Shown: positions 1 through 10,735 of the stretch, in pieces
Position numbering within the stretch: the first letter of the stretch is position 1
Layout: each line of letters starts with the position of its first letter
From: Isoperla grammatica
Taxonomy: Eukaryota > Arthropoda > Insecta > Plecoptera > Perlodidae
Length of the DNA stretch: 64,000 bases
Assembly: GCA_945910005.1 (NCBI GenBank)
Contig: OX246744.1
Span: 46,724,623-46,788,622, forward strand
Reading direction: 5' to 3'
Notes under the pieces: generated by a model
The model's input: only the letters and a program-made list of their open reading frames with translations
The model's database searches: none
Told to the model about the DNA's origin: nothing
Program-made: the position numbers and the translations under genes

Positions 1-303
1 CCACACGGAATAACTCTCACACGGAGCAACTCTCACACGGAATAACTCTCACACGGAACAACTCGCACACGGAATAACTCTCACACGGAATAACAACCCC
101 ACACGGAATAACTCTCACACGGAATAACTCGCACACGGAATAGCTCTCACACGGAATAACTCCCACACGGAATAACTCTCACACGGAGCAACTCTCACAC
201 GGAATAACTCTCACACGGAACAACTCGCACACGGAATAACTCTCACACGGAATAACAACCCCACACGGAATAACTCTCACACGGAATAACTCGCACACGG
301 AAA
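1..303. repeat. 16-bp minisatellite with 162-bp higher-order unit
   Basis: Tandem copies of a 16-mer close to CACACGGAATAACTCT, with variants GAGCAAC, GAACAAC, CTCGC and an 18-bp variant ending AACAACCC. Bases 1-139 recur nearly identically at 163-301, so variants are arranged in a higher-order unit of 162 bp. The array probably continues left of the window. Confidence 0.95.
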
Positions 304-689
304 CCACATCGCACGAAAACAAATGTGTGTCACATTATTTAGACTACTCATAATTGAAACATTGACTTTTCAAAGTACCAACAACATTGCTTGCGTCGCC
401 ATATTGTTCCTGTTATCCTCTTCACGGGCTGTAAAGTTTAGCGCTAAACAATGCTGATTGTGTCGTTGTAATACGTCACATACTTGGCTCAAGTATTCCA
501 GCACATTCTACGAGACTGTTGGTTCTTGACTTGACAAGTCTGAGAGAGTTAGCTCAAAGCAACACAGTAATACACTATGCTCTCAGTCTTACAAGGGTAA
601 ACAACAAAACAAGTAGTCTACTTGCCTTTTACCTACTCGTAGGAATATTATATATAACTAAAACGTAACGAGGAAATTGAGTTCCCTCT
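304..689. other. No recognisable feature
   Basis: AT-rich sequence with no coding signal or repeat that I can identify. Confidence 0.5.
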
Positions 690-935
690 AGAGTTCTCCA
701 GTAAATTCATTTCATAATCGTAGTTATTAATTTTATTGTTAATAGAAGGTTGAAATAATGAAACCAACACTCAATATTTTCAGCAAATAACTCTAGTAAA
801 TTAATTTCAAAACGTAGTTATCAGTTTTGTTGTTAATAGAGGGTTGAAAAAATCAAATCAACCCTCTATATTTCCAGCAAATAACTTCAGTAAATTAATT
901 TCTAAAACGTAATTATTAACTTTGTTGTCAATAGA
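690..935. repeat. Degenerate ~95-bp tandem repeat
   Basis: About 2.6 diverged copies. Each has CAGTAAATTAATTT, then AACGTAGTTATTA, then GTTGTTAATAGAGGGTTG. AT-rich and non-coding. Confidence 0.8.
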
Positions 936-1009
936 GTGGCTTGTGTACTCTTCACAGCTTGAGTTATGATTTAGTAAGTCTGGTTGCCATGGTGACAACA
1001 ATTTAGTAA

Positions 1010-1168
1010 ACGTATTTGAAATATCGATCTTTGATTGGTTATCGCTCACTCGTCGATGATGTTCGGAGCCTGCAGGGTTGGTTTAGTCACTTTAAATTAA
1101 AGTCCCCCACTGCAAATCAGTTAAGTTACTGAGTGGGTATAGACTCGAAATGTGAATTTATTTTATTT
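1010..1168 (+). mobile_element. SINE-A, 5'-truncated copy
   Basis: Contains only the 3' half of SINE-A, from CGTATTTGAA through the GATCTTTGATTGGTTATCG core to GAGTGGGT and an ATTTATTTTATTT tail. 5' truncation is typical of target-primed reverse transcription. Confidence 0.85.
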
Positions 1169-1441
1169 ACTAAATATTTCACAACATCAGGCCTAAGCGG
1201 AAAATATTGTATTTACGAATGCGTGAAAGAACTCGAGGAATCTGTACATGTTCGTTGAAACAGCGTGCACGTAAGGGGCGGTAGACAACGACAGACAAAC
1301 AACCCTCTATTCTATTGTATAGTTTCTTCGCAACGTGGAGTGGACTGTAAGTTTGTATATACTAATTTAAATGTTACGAATTCCGGGAATATTTTTCGAG
1401 CAGTGTAAAAAAAAAAACACGCTTATGATAATAACAGTTTT

Positions 1442-1562
1442 CTCCGCCACTGTGAGGCCCCCAGTCCGCCACTGTGAGGGCCCCAGTCCGCCACTGTGAG
1501 GGCCCCAGTCCGCCACTGTGAGGGCCCCAGTCCGCCACTGTGAGGCCCCAGTCCGCCACTGT
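1442..1562. repeat. 22-bp minisatellite
   Basis: About 5.5 copies of TCCGCCACTGTGAGGGCCCC plus AG. The reverse strand reads CAGTGGCGGACTGGGG, which resembles DNA-transposon end sequences, so the array may be an amplified transposon terminus. Confidence 0.9.
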
Positions 1563-2260
1563 CATTGCAGCAACAGGTGCTCTGCTAATGGAGCCGCGGT
1601 CTACCTGCCCATCTCTCTGTAATAGCCACGATGTTATACCGACGATATGTTGAAGGTGTGTTTATTTACTTGCTGGAAATAAACGTCGATTCCATTGAAG
1701 TCGTAATCTTAAAAAAAGGCTGGAATTTCACTACCATTATTTCGATGAGTGACGTCAGAACCTTCTGATCACGAGCAAGATGGCGCAGTTTTTGAGCTGC
1801 TTTGACAGCTTTATCTGTGATTTGCTGCATTTGTTCCGAAACCAATTGATTCCTGTTTATTTTAGTTTTAGGTTTTAACCAGTAAGCAAATTTAAAAAAC
1901 TGTAAGTTTTCCCTATCCAAACGCCCTAAGATATACAACAGTTGATTTATGGGGGAATGTTACACATTTCTAACAGTACATTCAAGCTAAAACAGTATAA
2001 ATAAATTGTGATTTAATTTTACAATATTATTAACAATATTCATAAAGAATATTAATGATAATGGTGATTAAACAGGCAAGATAATAATATTTATAGATAG
2101 TTTATAGACATTGTTACAAGGACACAGCGTAGGGGGAAGGCAAGAAGGGGGATGGTAATAGAAACGACTGTGTTTGGGGGCGGATTGGCAAAATTCAAGG
2201 GGGGGGGTGCATACCCCCTCACAGGCACAACACATAAGGACAAGTGTGTGTTATACTTTG
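1563..2260. other. No supported feature
   Basis: Mostly AT-rich. A 90-codon open frame on the minus strand at 1666-1938 has fairly ordinary amino-acid composition but no recognised domain, splice context or neighbour; it could be a transposon remnant. Confidence 0.4.
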
Positions 2261-2411
2261 CCCAAGATTACGTTACACATGTTTTCGTCACATTCGGGAC
2301 AGTCGTAGCCAACCAGCGAACCACCCGAGACACACCCGCGCAAATACCGATCGCTGATTGGCTATACGAACCCGTCGCCTGTGACGAAAGCATGTGTAAG
2401 GTAGTCTTGGG
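2261..2411. mobile_element. MITE family M1 copy 1
   Basis: Terminal inverted repeats begin CCCAAGA(C/T)TAC and continue TTACACATG(C/T)TTTCGTCAC; the right end mirrors this as GTGACGAAAGCATGTGTAA. The centre holds CGATCGCTGATTGGCTA. Copies at 2812, 3854 and 45806 share both ends. Non-coding, non-autonomous. Confidence 0.85.
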
Positions 2412-2424
2412 ACAACTATACACA

Positions 2425-2605
2425 CACATACAGCGGACAAGCAGCGCTAGTGAAGCTGTGGGAGATCTGGTCTGCTTGTTGTGGTGGGGGGGGGGGGGGA
2501 AGTGGGGGGGGGGGGCACAACACGTAACAGAAGGGTTCCTACAACAAGTGTGATAGATACACCGGACAAGCGAAGCTATGAGAGATCGGGTCTGCTTGCT
2601 AGCGG
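2425..2605. repeat. Duplicated segment and poly-G tracts
   Basis: A segment with GCGGACAAGC, GAAGCTGTGGGAGATC and GGTCTGCTTG at about 2431-2478 recurs, diverged, at about 2560-2605. Two runs of 10 or more G lie between them. Confidence 0.6.
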
Positions 2606-2811
2606 AGTCAGCATCACAGCTTGATGACGCGGCTGCAATCTGCGTCACCCGTCAGCATTGTGTTGACATGTCGTGGGAACCAGACAACAGTGAGGCTGTA
2701 GCCTCATTATTAGACCATATGATATGATTGATGATGAGGAAGGGATATTGATTAATTTAGTCAAATCTAAAAACTGGATTCATAAAGTTTCAAATATTTT
2801 GTAATTACAGG

Positions 2812-2976
2812 CCGCACAACAACCTTTCTCATGCTTTCGTCACAGGCGAGGAACCCGCCCCACTCGTAGCCAATCAGCGATCGGTATTTACGCGGGATTG
2901 TCTCGGGCGGTTCGCTAGTTGGCTACGAGCCCCTCGCCTGTGACGAAAGCATCTGTAAGGTGTTCTTGGGGCGAGT
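2812..2976. mobile_element. MITE family M1 copy 2
   Basis: Inverted ends carry ATGCTTTCGTCACAGGCGAG on the left and its mirror on the right, ending TCTTGGGGCGAGTT. The arms also pair over CTCGTAGCCAA/TTGGCTACGAG. Confidence 0.85.
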
Positions 2977-3032
2977 TGATAAGAGCCGGCAGTAGGAGTT
3001 TTATAGATGTATTGGCCGTCAACCAATTACTC

Positions 3033-3330
3033 TTAAACTAATAGTAGGATTATTATAAATACTAAATATTTACCTACTTGTAGAGGGATGTCATATCTAT
3101 GCATGGTATTAAGTACAACCTATTCAAAAATAATGTACACATTTTTAAACAGATTCTCCGTATTATTTCGCCGAACATTTTCGTCGAAAGTAATTTATTT
3201 GCATAATTCAAACGTGAGTATATTATTTTTGAGCAGGCTTGTCACAAATGTACCTAATACCATGCGTAGATATGACACCCCTCTGCAAGTAGGTAAATTT
3301 TCATAATAATCCCATTATTTGTTTAAGAGA
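3033..3330. mobile_element. Inverted-repeat element, ~300 bp
   Basis: The left arm from CTTAAAC through ATTTACCTACTTG and GTCATATCTATGCATGGTAT is mirrored on the right by ATACCATGCGTAGATATGAC, CAAGTAGGTAAAT and GTTTAAG, giving arms of about 75 bp around an AT-rich centre. Non-autonomous; superfamily unknown. Confidence 0.8.
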
Positions 3331-3853
3331 AATAATTAGTTGACTAAAAACGTCAAAACCAATATTTATGCAGTAAACACAATGTTCCGTCGGTAAAGTG
3401 AAATATACGCAAAGCTTGTGTGCCCCTCTTCGAGTGCCCAAGCTGCAGGGGAGGAAGGAAAGTCCAGGGCCGTTGGTAAAACCCAGCGTCCCTCGACTCA
3501 AAGACACAGCGCGCTCGAAGGTGTCTCTGTAGGAAGCAAAGAATGTCGGCCGGACAGCGGGGTTGGTACCTGCCCCAATAAAACCATCAATGGACCCACG
3601 CCGAAGGTCCCGCGGGGGTCGCGACCCCGACCCTACAATAGGGGTGCAATACAAGTGACGCGTATATAAATCAAGGGCGACTTAATGGAGGCCAAATATG
3701 CGCACAGAACACTGGACGTTGTAAATAACAAGAAGAAGAGAAAGAATGTGTCTTGAAACTGTTCGAAAGAAGTAACTAATAGGGTGGGCCTACACTCTAA
3801 GACGCCACTGAGGCGGGACACGTACAGGGTAGCACCATTATGTAATATAGGCA
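3331..3853. other. No recognisable feature
   Basis: Mixed-composition sequence. Overlapping short open frames on both strands have no domain or splice support. Confidence 0.4.
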
Positions 3854-3927
3854 ACCCAAGACAACCTTACACATGCTGTCGTCACATCCGGGGTATTCCT
3901 AGCCAATCAGCGAACCACCCGAGACAA
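3854..3927. mobile_element. MITE family M1 copy 3, interrupted
   Basis: The left half of an M1 element (CCCAAGACAACCTTACACATG to CCACCCGAGACAA) stops abruptly where a SINE-A head begins at 3928. The SINE therefore appears younger than this MITE copy. Confidence 0.75.
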
Positions 3928-4191
3928 TAGCGCTGCTTCCAATGCAGAAGGTCCCGGGTTCAACCCCGCTTCAGGCAGAAGTTTTTTAACTTCTAATGTG
4001 GATTCAATTCCATTACCTCTTGGCTTAGGAATAAATAAACGGTGACTTTGGAGCCGTCCTAGCAACGAAGCACTCAATAAATTCAAAGTTGTTCTGAATC
4101 GGCCTTGTTGATTCTGGCATTTGTCCGCAGGTGTTCGCACTGTCCAATCACTGATTCATATGTTTCGTATTTGAAATATCGATCTTTGATT
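3928..4191 (+). mobile_element. SINE-A copy running into the gap
   Basis: Begins with the tRNA-like CTGCTTCCAATGCAGAAGG and a B box GGTTCAACCCC, continues through the conserved body, and is cut by the N run. Confidence 0.9.
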
Positions 4192-4391
4192 NNNNNNNNN
4201 NNNNNNNNNNNNNNNNNNNNNNNNNNNNNNNNNNNNNNNNNNNNNNNNNNNNNNNNNNNNNNNNNNNNNNNNNNNNNNNNNNNNNNNNNNNNNNNNNNNN
4301 NNNNNNNNNNNNNNNNNNNNNNNNNNNNNNNNNNNNNNNNNNNNNNNNNNNNNNNNNNNNNNNNNNNNNNNNNNNNNNNNNNNNNNNNNNN
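4192..4391. other. Assembly gap (200 N)
   Basis: Exactly 200 undetermined bases, a typical scaffolding placeholder. The left side stops inside a SINE-A copy; the right side resumes in a GA microsatellite, so the true distance is unknown. Confidence 0.99.
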
Positions 4392-5484
4392 GAGAGAGAG
4401 AGAGAGCTCCGTGTGTTATTACAGATTAGGGCGAGGGGTCGGACCAAGCAATCTGCTCGCAATTAGATAAGTCATACCGCGCGCGTGGTACCAAGTGTTC
4501 CCGCGGGCGCGGCCAGCGCTTGGCTCTATGCGGCGGCTAATCTCGGAACGAATAGCTAATGAGTGACCGTACTAGATTAGTTCCGTCGCTGACCGCCAGG
4601 CCGGGGCGACGCTGCTAGCGCTGCCAAGTGGAGCGTGAAGATTTGTCACTGCGCAGGTCGTCCACAGGTCAGCCAGGCTTAATTTGTAATTGAAAAGGAA
4701 CCGTTTTATGACTCTTAATAAGGCAGGGGATATTTCTGGCGTGAAATCGTACCTCTAGAATGCTACGCCACATCGAAACAGTGAGAACCCCGGTTCATCA
4801 CTGACTGAATGGCGAAATATTTCTAATATTACAAATCATAACGAATTGTTGTAGCATAGTATATATAGAGAGCCAAGAGTCAAGTGTTATAAGGGTCCGC
4901 GATTCGAATACCACAATTTTTCAAGTTTCTTTCTTTACTCAACTATCCACGACAGTTTTACATGATATATATACTTTTTGTACTTTAATTTTTTTTTTTG
5001 TACTTTAATTTTTTTTATTCAACATTTATTCTCATAAAACATATTGAAAAGAAATAATACTAATTATAATAATAATAATGATATATTTCATTCGAACAGG
5101 AAAATGTAATCAAATAATTAAGATAAGCTCTCAGTTGCAGATAAACCTGTTATCCGATACTCCTCCTAGATAGATACTTCTGCCAGAGAATAAAAATCTC
5201 TGCGAGACTTTAAAAAATAGGAAAACGCGGTACATTTATGAGTAGCGGTAGCTGTGATTACCAAGATAAGATTGTGTAGCTTATTCTCGTGAAATACGAG
5301 AATATCCACACAAACAGGTGCACACAATCAGATTACGTCGAGATTTGCAGATACATGACGGACACGTACAGTGTTTAATTTGTTTTTAGTACAGAATAAA
5401 ATAAATAGCTCTGTATTTTTATACTCTACCCAGTCGGTTAGCAAATTTTCAGTGCGCGACATTAGTTTCCAATAAGACCATTTC
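4392..5484. other. GA microsatellite then no recognisable gene
   Basis: (GA)n at 4392-4407. A tRNA-like CGCGATTCGAATACC lies near 4897-4911. The rest is AT-rich with T runs; nothing else identified. Confidence 0.5.
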
Positions 5485-5695
5485 AAAAACTATCTAGGAC
5501 CTTTTGTATGAGTATCATTGCACGGTCTTCTAAATCTTCAAGAACAACAATACACACAATTGAAAATCAGTTTTCAAATGTTATATCAAGGTTCATTGAT
5601 GCATCCAAGATAATCATCTACTAACCTTGATTTCTATGTTTTTAATTGTTGTGCATTGTCGCTCATAAAGATTTAGATTTTAGAGGACCGTGATG
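5485..5695. mobile_element. MITE family M2 (CTTAGATAGAGC family), diverged
   Basis: Shares TCTAGGACC, a TCTTCAA(G/T)AACAAC stretch and mirrored CCTTGATTTC...GTTGTGCATTG with copies at 6235, 9145 and 19170. Ends are poorly defined here. Confidence 0.55.
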
Positions 5696-5727
5696 ATAAT
5701 CATACTCAATCATACTCAATCATACTC

Positions 5728-5845
5728 AATGTTCCTTGAATTCAAGAACAAAAAAGCATCAAAATATACATAGATATAATAAAACACAACAATACTCTAC
5801 TTTATGTGATGCTTTTTTGTCCTTGAATTCAAGGAACATTGAGCG
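5728..5845. repeat. Foldback hairpin, ~35-bp arms
   Basis: CAATGTTCCTTGAATTCAAG plus an AAAAAGCATCA stretch is mirrored by TGATGCTTTTTTG and TTGAATTCAAGGAACATTG. The loop is about 45 bp. The left flank repeats CATACTCAAT three times. Confidence 0.85.
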
Positions 5846-5896
5846 GAAGAACATTGAACCGTCGAAATTGGGCAATTATAATGTACATAAAAGTCA

Positions 5897-5990
5897 AGCA
5901 CCAAAGTTAAAAACCCCCAGCCCGAACCGGGAAACGAACCCTGGGCCTGCTGCATTGGACGCAGTAATACACCTTATATAACGTTCGTAA
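5897..5990 (-). mobile_element. tRNA-like SINE fragment
   Basis: On the minus strand it reads GTCCAATGCAGCAGGCCCAG then GGTTCGTTTCCCGG, an anticodon-arm/B-box pattern. It resembles the SINE-A head, but the body does not follow. Confidence 0.5.
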
Positions 5991-6185
5991 ATTCGTCCCA
6001 CGCCGTCCGTCTAAGCTAAGCGGTGATCCGTCAGATCCACCGTGACACGGACCGGTCGCCAAGCCGTTCATTAACAATTAGAGACAGCGGAGAACCAGAG
6101 CAATTATTGAACGCGCGCGTGCGCACTGGAACATGTGTGATTCGGTGCGCGGCTTGCGTTGCCAACTTAATTGCAAGGCGGTGTG

Positions 6186-6240
6186 ATGTGACAACACTAC
6201 CAACCTAAATCTAGTTACATCTCGTTCTCATGACTTCGGT
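6186..6240 (-). mobile_element. R3 element fragment
   Basis: A short reverse-oriented piece with ACTACCAACCTAAATCTAGT, also present in full R3 copies at 6620, 25418, 41865 and 50122. Confidence 0.75.
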
Positions 6241-6425
6241 ATAGACCTTTTTCAGAATTCATCTAGGACCCTTAGATAGAGCTAATTACGGCCCTCTAGA
6301 TCTTCAATGACATCAATGAAAAACAATGAAAAATGCTCCTCAACATAACTATCAAGAACCCTTAGATAGAGCGTATCATGGCTTTCTAGATCAATTCTGA
6401 AAATCATCTACTGTCAGCTCGTCTG
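6235..6425. mobile_element. MITE family M2 copy
   Basis: Begins ATAGACCTTTTTCAGAATTC and has two copies of CCCTTAGATAGAGC. The end TCTAGATCAATTCTGAAAAT mirrors the start. Confidence 0.75.
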
Positions 6426-6619
6426 TTGGCAGGCCTTGTGAGGGCACATTCCAAGCGAGGTGGTTCACTGGACAATAACACGCACGAAATAGATCGCGTG
6501 GAAATACCGTCTCTTCTTGGAATTTTACTGCTCACATTGAAACTTCACACACCCCTTCTCCCTTCCAACATATTCATAGCAATATTGGTTGTGTTTTAAA
6601 CATTAAATTGTGATATAGT

Positions 6620-6885
6620 GGGAGACGGTCGCTCCCCACGGTCTATTACAACGGTATTACCCTATACCTGCATTGTTATTGTCCACTGCAACGACTGCAC
6701 CGACCGTGAATGGAATGCGACCTCACCACGTCTGACAACATGCGGGCGATATTATCACTACAATACTTTAGGCAAGAGAACGGGATGCAACTAGATTTAG
6801 GTTGGTAGTTGTCACACGCGTCTCTTCACTATTACATAATCCGTGACGACAACACCTTGCAAGTTAACGCGACGGGACTATATAT
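6620..6885 (+). mobile_element. R3 repeat copy
   Basis: Runs from GAGACGGTCGCTCC through ACCGTGAATGGAATGCGACC, GGGATGCAACTAGATTTAGG and GTGACGACAACACCTTGCAA to CGCGAC. Five or more copies share this order in the window. Confidence 0.85.
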
Positions 6886-6944
6886 CCGAATTTCACGTGG
6901 GAACTATGAATCGCGAAGAGGTATAGATAAAAGAAGCATCTTTA

Positions 6945-7260
6945 CTACCCTTGATTTGTATGTGCCGGAGGGTCGATAAAGAGGAGAAATTTCTCTATCG
7001 GCCCTGGTACACACGGGGTCATCGCTTGGTTCGGTTCCCCTCCACTTGGCGCGCTGATAATCGCGACCGACCCGCCCCTCCTCTCTCCGCGGTGACCACC
7101 AGAACTAATAACAATGTCGCGGCGCGGACAATCACGCGATACCGTACCGAACTCTGCGGCCGACGGGTTCCGGGTTCGAAACCCGCGGCGACAAGGAACA
7201 ATCACAGACACAACAGTTGGGACTCGAACCCGGAGTCTATCGTCTGAACGTGTTGAAAGT
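6945..7260. repeat. GC-rich segment with opposed tRNA-like B boxes
   Basis: GGGTTCGAAACCC on the plus strand near 7162-7174 and GGGTTCGAGTCCC on the minus strand near 7220 suggest two SINE-like remnants head to head. Several overlapping open frames here look like by-products of GC richness. Confidence 0.4.
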
Positions 7261-7329
7261 TACAGACATTTTAAGTTATCTGCGAGGACTCAGTGGGCTA
7301 AGTTTAAAAAAACGCAGGCATTGGTAGGC

Positions 7330-7445
7330 TATAAGGCCCCCCCCCCCTCCCCCCCCTAAAACATCCTCCGAAGCAATCCTTGGAAGTATAGCCAGGAGCT
7401 GCCGAGATTGACTGCACAGGGAGAGAGGGGTGGGGGGGGGGGCGC
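7330..7445. repeat. Poly-C then poly-G tracts
   Basis: Two C runs at 7339-7356 and a run of G near 7431-7441, separated by ordinary sequence. Confidence 0.85.
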
Positions 7446-7705
7446 AAACCACCTCTGGCCAGCAAACCTTCTCAATGCATGTTCGCACGTCATCAACCGT
7501 ACAACATGCAACATTATCTCCCCATGCCTTTACTATATCGTCCGATGTGTTTTGATTGAGAGGAGGGGGCATGCCCAGGGCGGCAACCGTGCCCCGTGGG
7601 TCGCCACTGGGTTCCCATGACGACTGCGAGCACGAAGGACCCCTAGACCCCTCCAGCGGTGCCTCCCATGGGGACTCAGTCTACCCATCCGCTGAGGGCT
7701 TGTCT

Positions 7706-7806
7706 CAACATAGCCAGTGGCGTATTACTAGAATATAAAGTGCCTAGGCGGTCAAATTTAGCCAGTGGTGTATTCCTAGAATATAAAGTGCCTAGGCGGT
7801 CGAATT
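7706..7806. repeat. 52-bp direct duplication
   Basis: Two copies of AGCCAGTGG(C/T)GTATT...CTAGAATATAAAGTGCCTAG followed by GCGGTC. The CAGTGGCGTA start resembles DNA-transposon ends, and a poly-G tract follows at about 7824. Confidence 0.85.
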
Positions 7807-8082
7807 TACGTGTGCACGGGGTTGGGGGGGGGGGGGGGCGATGGCGATTGTTTTAAGTGGCCGGAAATAGATTTAACAGAAATTAAACCTGAATATATGA
7901 AGACGTTGGGGTAACATATTTTTTCTCAATTATAGATATTGTGAATACCACATGGTTTCTTGAAATTTAAACAACAGTACTGTGAAAGAGCGCCTAGACT
8001 AGCCTAGCTTCCAAATAAAAGTGCCTAAGCCCGCCTAGGCTCGAATACACCATTGAACATAACTGCTAAAGTCGAGAAACTT

Positions 8083-8275
8083 TAAGAATGATAGCCCCCT
8101 CCTTATCCCCTCCACAGCTACCCGACCCCCCTCAACTCCGTGACAACCTGATAAAATGAAATACGTAAGTGAAAAACAGTTTGCTTCAGTTGTTCAGTTT
8201 GTTGTTTCATGGAGTTGAGGGGAGTTGGGAGGCAGAGGAGGGGATAAGGAGGGGGCCGTCATTCTTACAGATTCT
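8083..8275. mobile_element. Foldback element with ~60-bp arms
   Basis: AAGAATGATAGCCCCCTCCT and TATCCCCTCC are mirrored by GGAGGGGATAAGGAGGGGGC and GTCATTCTTA. The inner arms CCCCTCAACTCC/GGAGTTGAGGGG also pair. The loop is about 65 bp. Confidence 0.85.
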
Positions 8276-8346
8276 CAACTATGGGAACGCGTTCATAAGC
8301 GAACACGAACTTTTCTGTCCAAAGCTTTGTTCATGAAACTAATGTG

Positions 8347-8412
8347 TAGGTTGGTAGTTGTCACATGCGGCACTTCACTATTACATAATACGTGACGACA
8401 ACACCTTGCAAG
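8347..8412 (+). mobile_element. R3 fragment
   Basis: Contains TAGGTTGGTAGTTGTCACA to ACGACAACACCTTGCAAG only. Confidence 0.8.
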
Positions 8413-8443
8413 AATACTGTAAAACCCAGCTTTCCTTGTAGAC

Positions 8444-8530
8444 GTCATAGATGAGTGATGCATTGGCCAATCAAAAAATGTCAGTATTTGAAAACACTAC
8501 CCGCTGATTGGCTCACTCATCTATGACGTC
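8444..8530. repeat. Inverted repeat with GACGTCAT arms
   Basis: GACGTCATAGATGAGTGA is mirrored by TCACTCATCTATGACGTC. CCAAT-type motifs (GCCAATCA/TGATTGGC) lie inside. A related sequence occurs at 40779-40853. Confidence 0.8.
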
Positions 8531-8682
8531 AGTATTCATACGGGAGCTGTGAAACCACTTGATGACTAAGGGAAGGCGATGGGCGTCATCTTTGAACTTC
8601 CGTCCGCCATTGCCACCGCTCTTGAATACACAGCCTTCTCGAATATAATGAGTAATTTCAATCATTTTGCCGGGATACATTG

Positions 8683-8757
8683 AGGCACAGCCTTCTTGAA
8701 CGTCGGTTCAATCCGAGGTTCTATCGCGGATTGACCCGTCGAGAAGGCTGTGCATCG
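8683..8757. repeat. Hairpin with GCACAGCCTTCT arms
   Basis: GCACAGCCTTCTTGAACG and GGTTCAATCCG are mirrored by CGGATTGACCC and CGAGAAGGCTGTGC, giving arms of about 30 bp. Shorter relatives lie at about 8630 and 8923-8957. Confidence 0.75.
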
Positions 8758-9144
8758 AGGACGCACAAGATGTCAGCGCCCACTAAACGGCGCGTAAAAT
8801 TGTCTATTGTCCAAAGACATTGGAATAGAAGTAGTATCTGCTTTCTAGAATCACTCTGGGCTTCCTAGAATCACTTATCTGAGCGCGCCAGGTGGAAGCT
8901 GCCGCTCGTGACCAATAACTCACGGCCTTCTTGAGGCGTTGAGTCAAGGCGGCCGTGCCTACGCGGACGCGTGCGGACACCTCATACGAAGTACGAGCAA
9001 TACTTTACAAGACATAGGAGTGACATAGGGGTGACATAAGGACATAAGGTCATAAGGCTTGTCACTCGACCGAGCGGGAGACCGCAACTATTACGAATGT
9101 GTCAAAGAACGCCAGGATTCTTTTCATTGAATTAAAATGTCGCA

Positions 9145-9300
9145 GACAATAGACCTTTTTCAGACTCCTAGATAGAGCTAATCACGGCCCTCTAGGTCTG
9201 CAATGACAACAATGCACAACAGTGAAGAATGCACCTTAACATAATTATCAAGGACCCTTAGATAGAGCTAATCACGGCTTTCTATATCTCTTGACACTTT
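9145..9300. mobile_element. MITE family M2 copy
   Basis: Same ATAGACCTTTTTCAGA start and two TTAGATAGAGCTAATCACGG motifs as the copy at 6235. Confidence 0.75.
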
Positions 9301-9404
9301 AGTGCCGCATATAATACAGTCCAGTTATAAAAATGCCTACTTCTTACTCTTAACTTTGAAGAAGTAAACAAACTTGTGACTAATGTTACATAATTGTGTT
9401 TACT

Positions 9405-9490
9405 CACTCACTAAGTGTGTGTGGTACTCACTAAGTGTGTGTGGTACTCACTAATTGTGTGTAGTACTCACTAAGTGTGTGCAGTACTTA
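9405..9490. repeat. 20-bp minisatellite
   Basis: About four copies of ACTCACTAAGTGTGTGTGGT, followed by a CAGTAGTA-rich stretch to about 9565. Confidence 0.85.
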
Positions 9491-9749
9491 CTACAGTAGT
9501 ACACAAGTACAGTAGTAGTACAGACAACTAAATCCCTTATCTGTGGTAGTAGTACAGTAGTAGACAAGTAGTTAACATGCCGGGTTCGAGGCTTGGTTGT
9601 GTCCTCAGTACCCGGCGCCTCCACCAACACATGGGACTGTCCCCTCTGCATCATTGGGGGGGGGGGATCTTCCCTCATTCTCCCCCCCCCCCCCAATTCA
9701 ACCACATGAATAAGTCTGTTCACTGAGCAATATCTACTCTGTCGGTCAT

Positions 9750-9790
9750 ATTGCCGGTGGCCGGTATCGAACAGGCGACCTCACCACGTC
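9750..9790 (-). mobile_element. SINE-B tRNA-like fragment
   Basis: Reads GCCGGTGGCCGGTATCGAAC on the plus strand, i.e. a minus-strand B box GTTCGATACC, as in the fuller copies at 12621 and 46115. Confidence 0.6.
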
Positions 9791-10611
9791 GAGTGACAAC
9801 AGGTGGTCAGCGCAAAGCCTTCTGGGACGACACAGATCCGTGTGGTCACTGACTGATAGAGTCAATAAACGATCTCAACTATATTGGCCATAAAACTGTG
9901 CATGGGGCAGCCATGTGTTGTGTTGGCAGCCGTGCGTACCCAATGGTCAACCTGCCGTATGATAATAGACAGAGGCTATTAAACTGCCGTTCATCGGCAT
10001 TCTTTTCTTTTCTCTTCTTTTCTTTTCTTTTCTTTTCTAGTCATTCATATATTCAGTTTCTTTTCTTTTTTTTTCTTGTCATTCATATATTCAGTTTCTT
10101 TTCGTTTCTTTTCTTGTCATTCATAATTATGTTCGTATAACGTATTTCTCAGTTTGTAATTCAAATGCGTTTAAATTCTATAGGGGTTGGTAAAATATAG
10201 CGATAACACAATTTCGATTTTTGATTTGTGGTCAGACTTCAATTCAAATCATTATAGAGATAAGTGGATCGGTAAAATCGTATGGATATTGGATATACTC
10301 CTATGAGATATTGGCGGAAATAACAGGGGTGTCCAGTGTCCAGTGCAAGAGCCCTGAATGGCCGCCTATGTTGTCCAGGGACCCGACTAAAACGAAGAAT
10401 ATTCTGGAGCGCCGGATCTTTCTTCCTACCCATCTTGAAGGTGTTTAGAAACCTTAGTCCTCATTACAATACGCTCTGATTTCTTGGTCATGAAGGATGC
10501 TGTTGACAAAGCAGAATATGTTTCTACCACCTAAATATAAAATAACAATATAGAATACTTATTATAAATAATACCTACATAAGAAAATTAAACAGTATTC
10601 AGTTCTTTGAA
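9791..10611. other. No gene; TTTTC-rich stretch
   Basis: A CT-rich low-complexity block at 10000-10125 (TTCTTTTC repeats with two copies of CATTCATATATTCAGTTTCT). Nothing else recognised. Confidence 0.55.
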
Positions 10612-10735
10612 ACCTGCCCAGGGACTGCTACCTTATCGTGGTGGGCAGGTTTGTGCACTTTGATGATTCCTGGAGCTATGCCGGCGGAAGCGTATGCTTC
10701 TGGTAGGGCCACCCTAGCCGGACAGGTCGAGGAGG
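10612..10735 (+). mobile_element. Fragment resembling a widespread non-LTR retrotransposon 5' region
   Basis: The order GGGACTGCTACCTTATCGTG, GATGATTCCTGGAGCTATG, GGTAGGGCCACCCTAGCC, GGACAGGTC matches a repeat segment I recall from many animal LINEs. The first part can fold: ACCTGCCCA pairs with TGGGCAGGT, enclosing CTACC/GGTGG. No reverse transcriptase follows. Confidence 0.45.

Noticed and set aside
1666..1938. 90-codon minus-strand gene or exon
   Set aside because: Composition is plausible but no domain, splice sites or neighbouring exon could be found.
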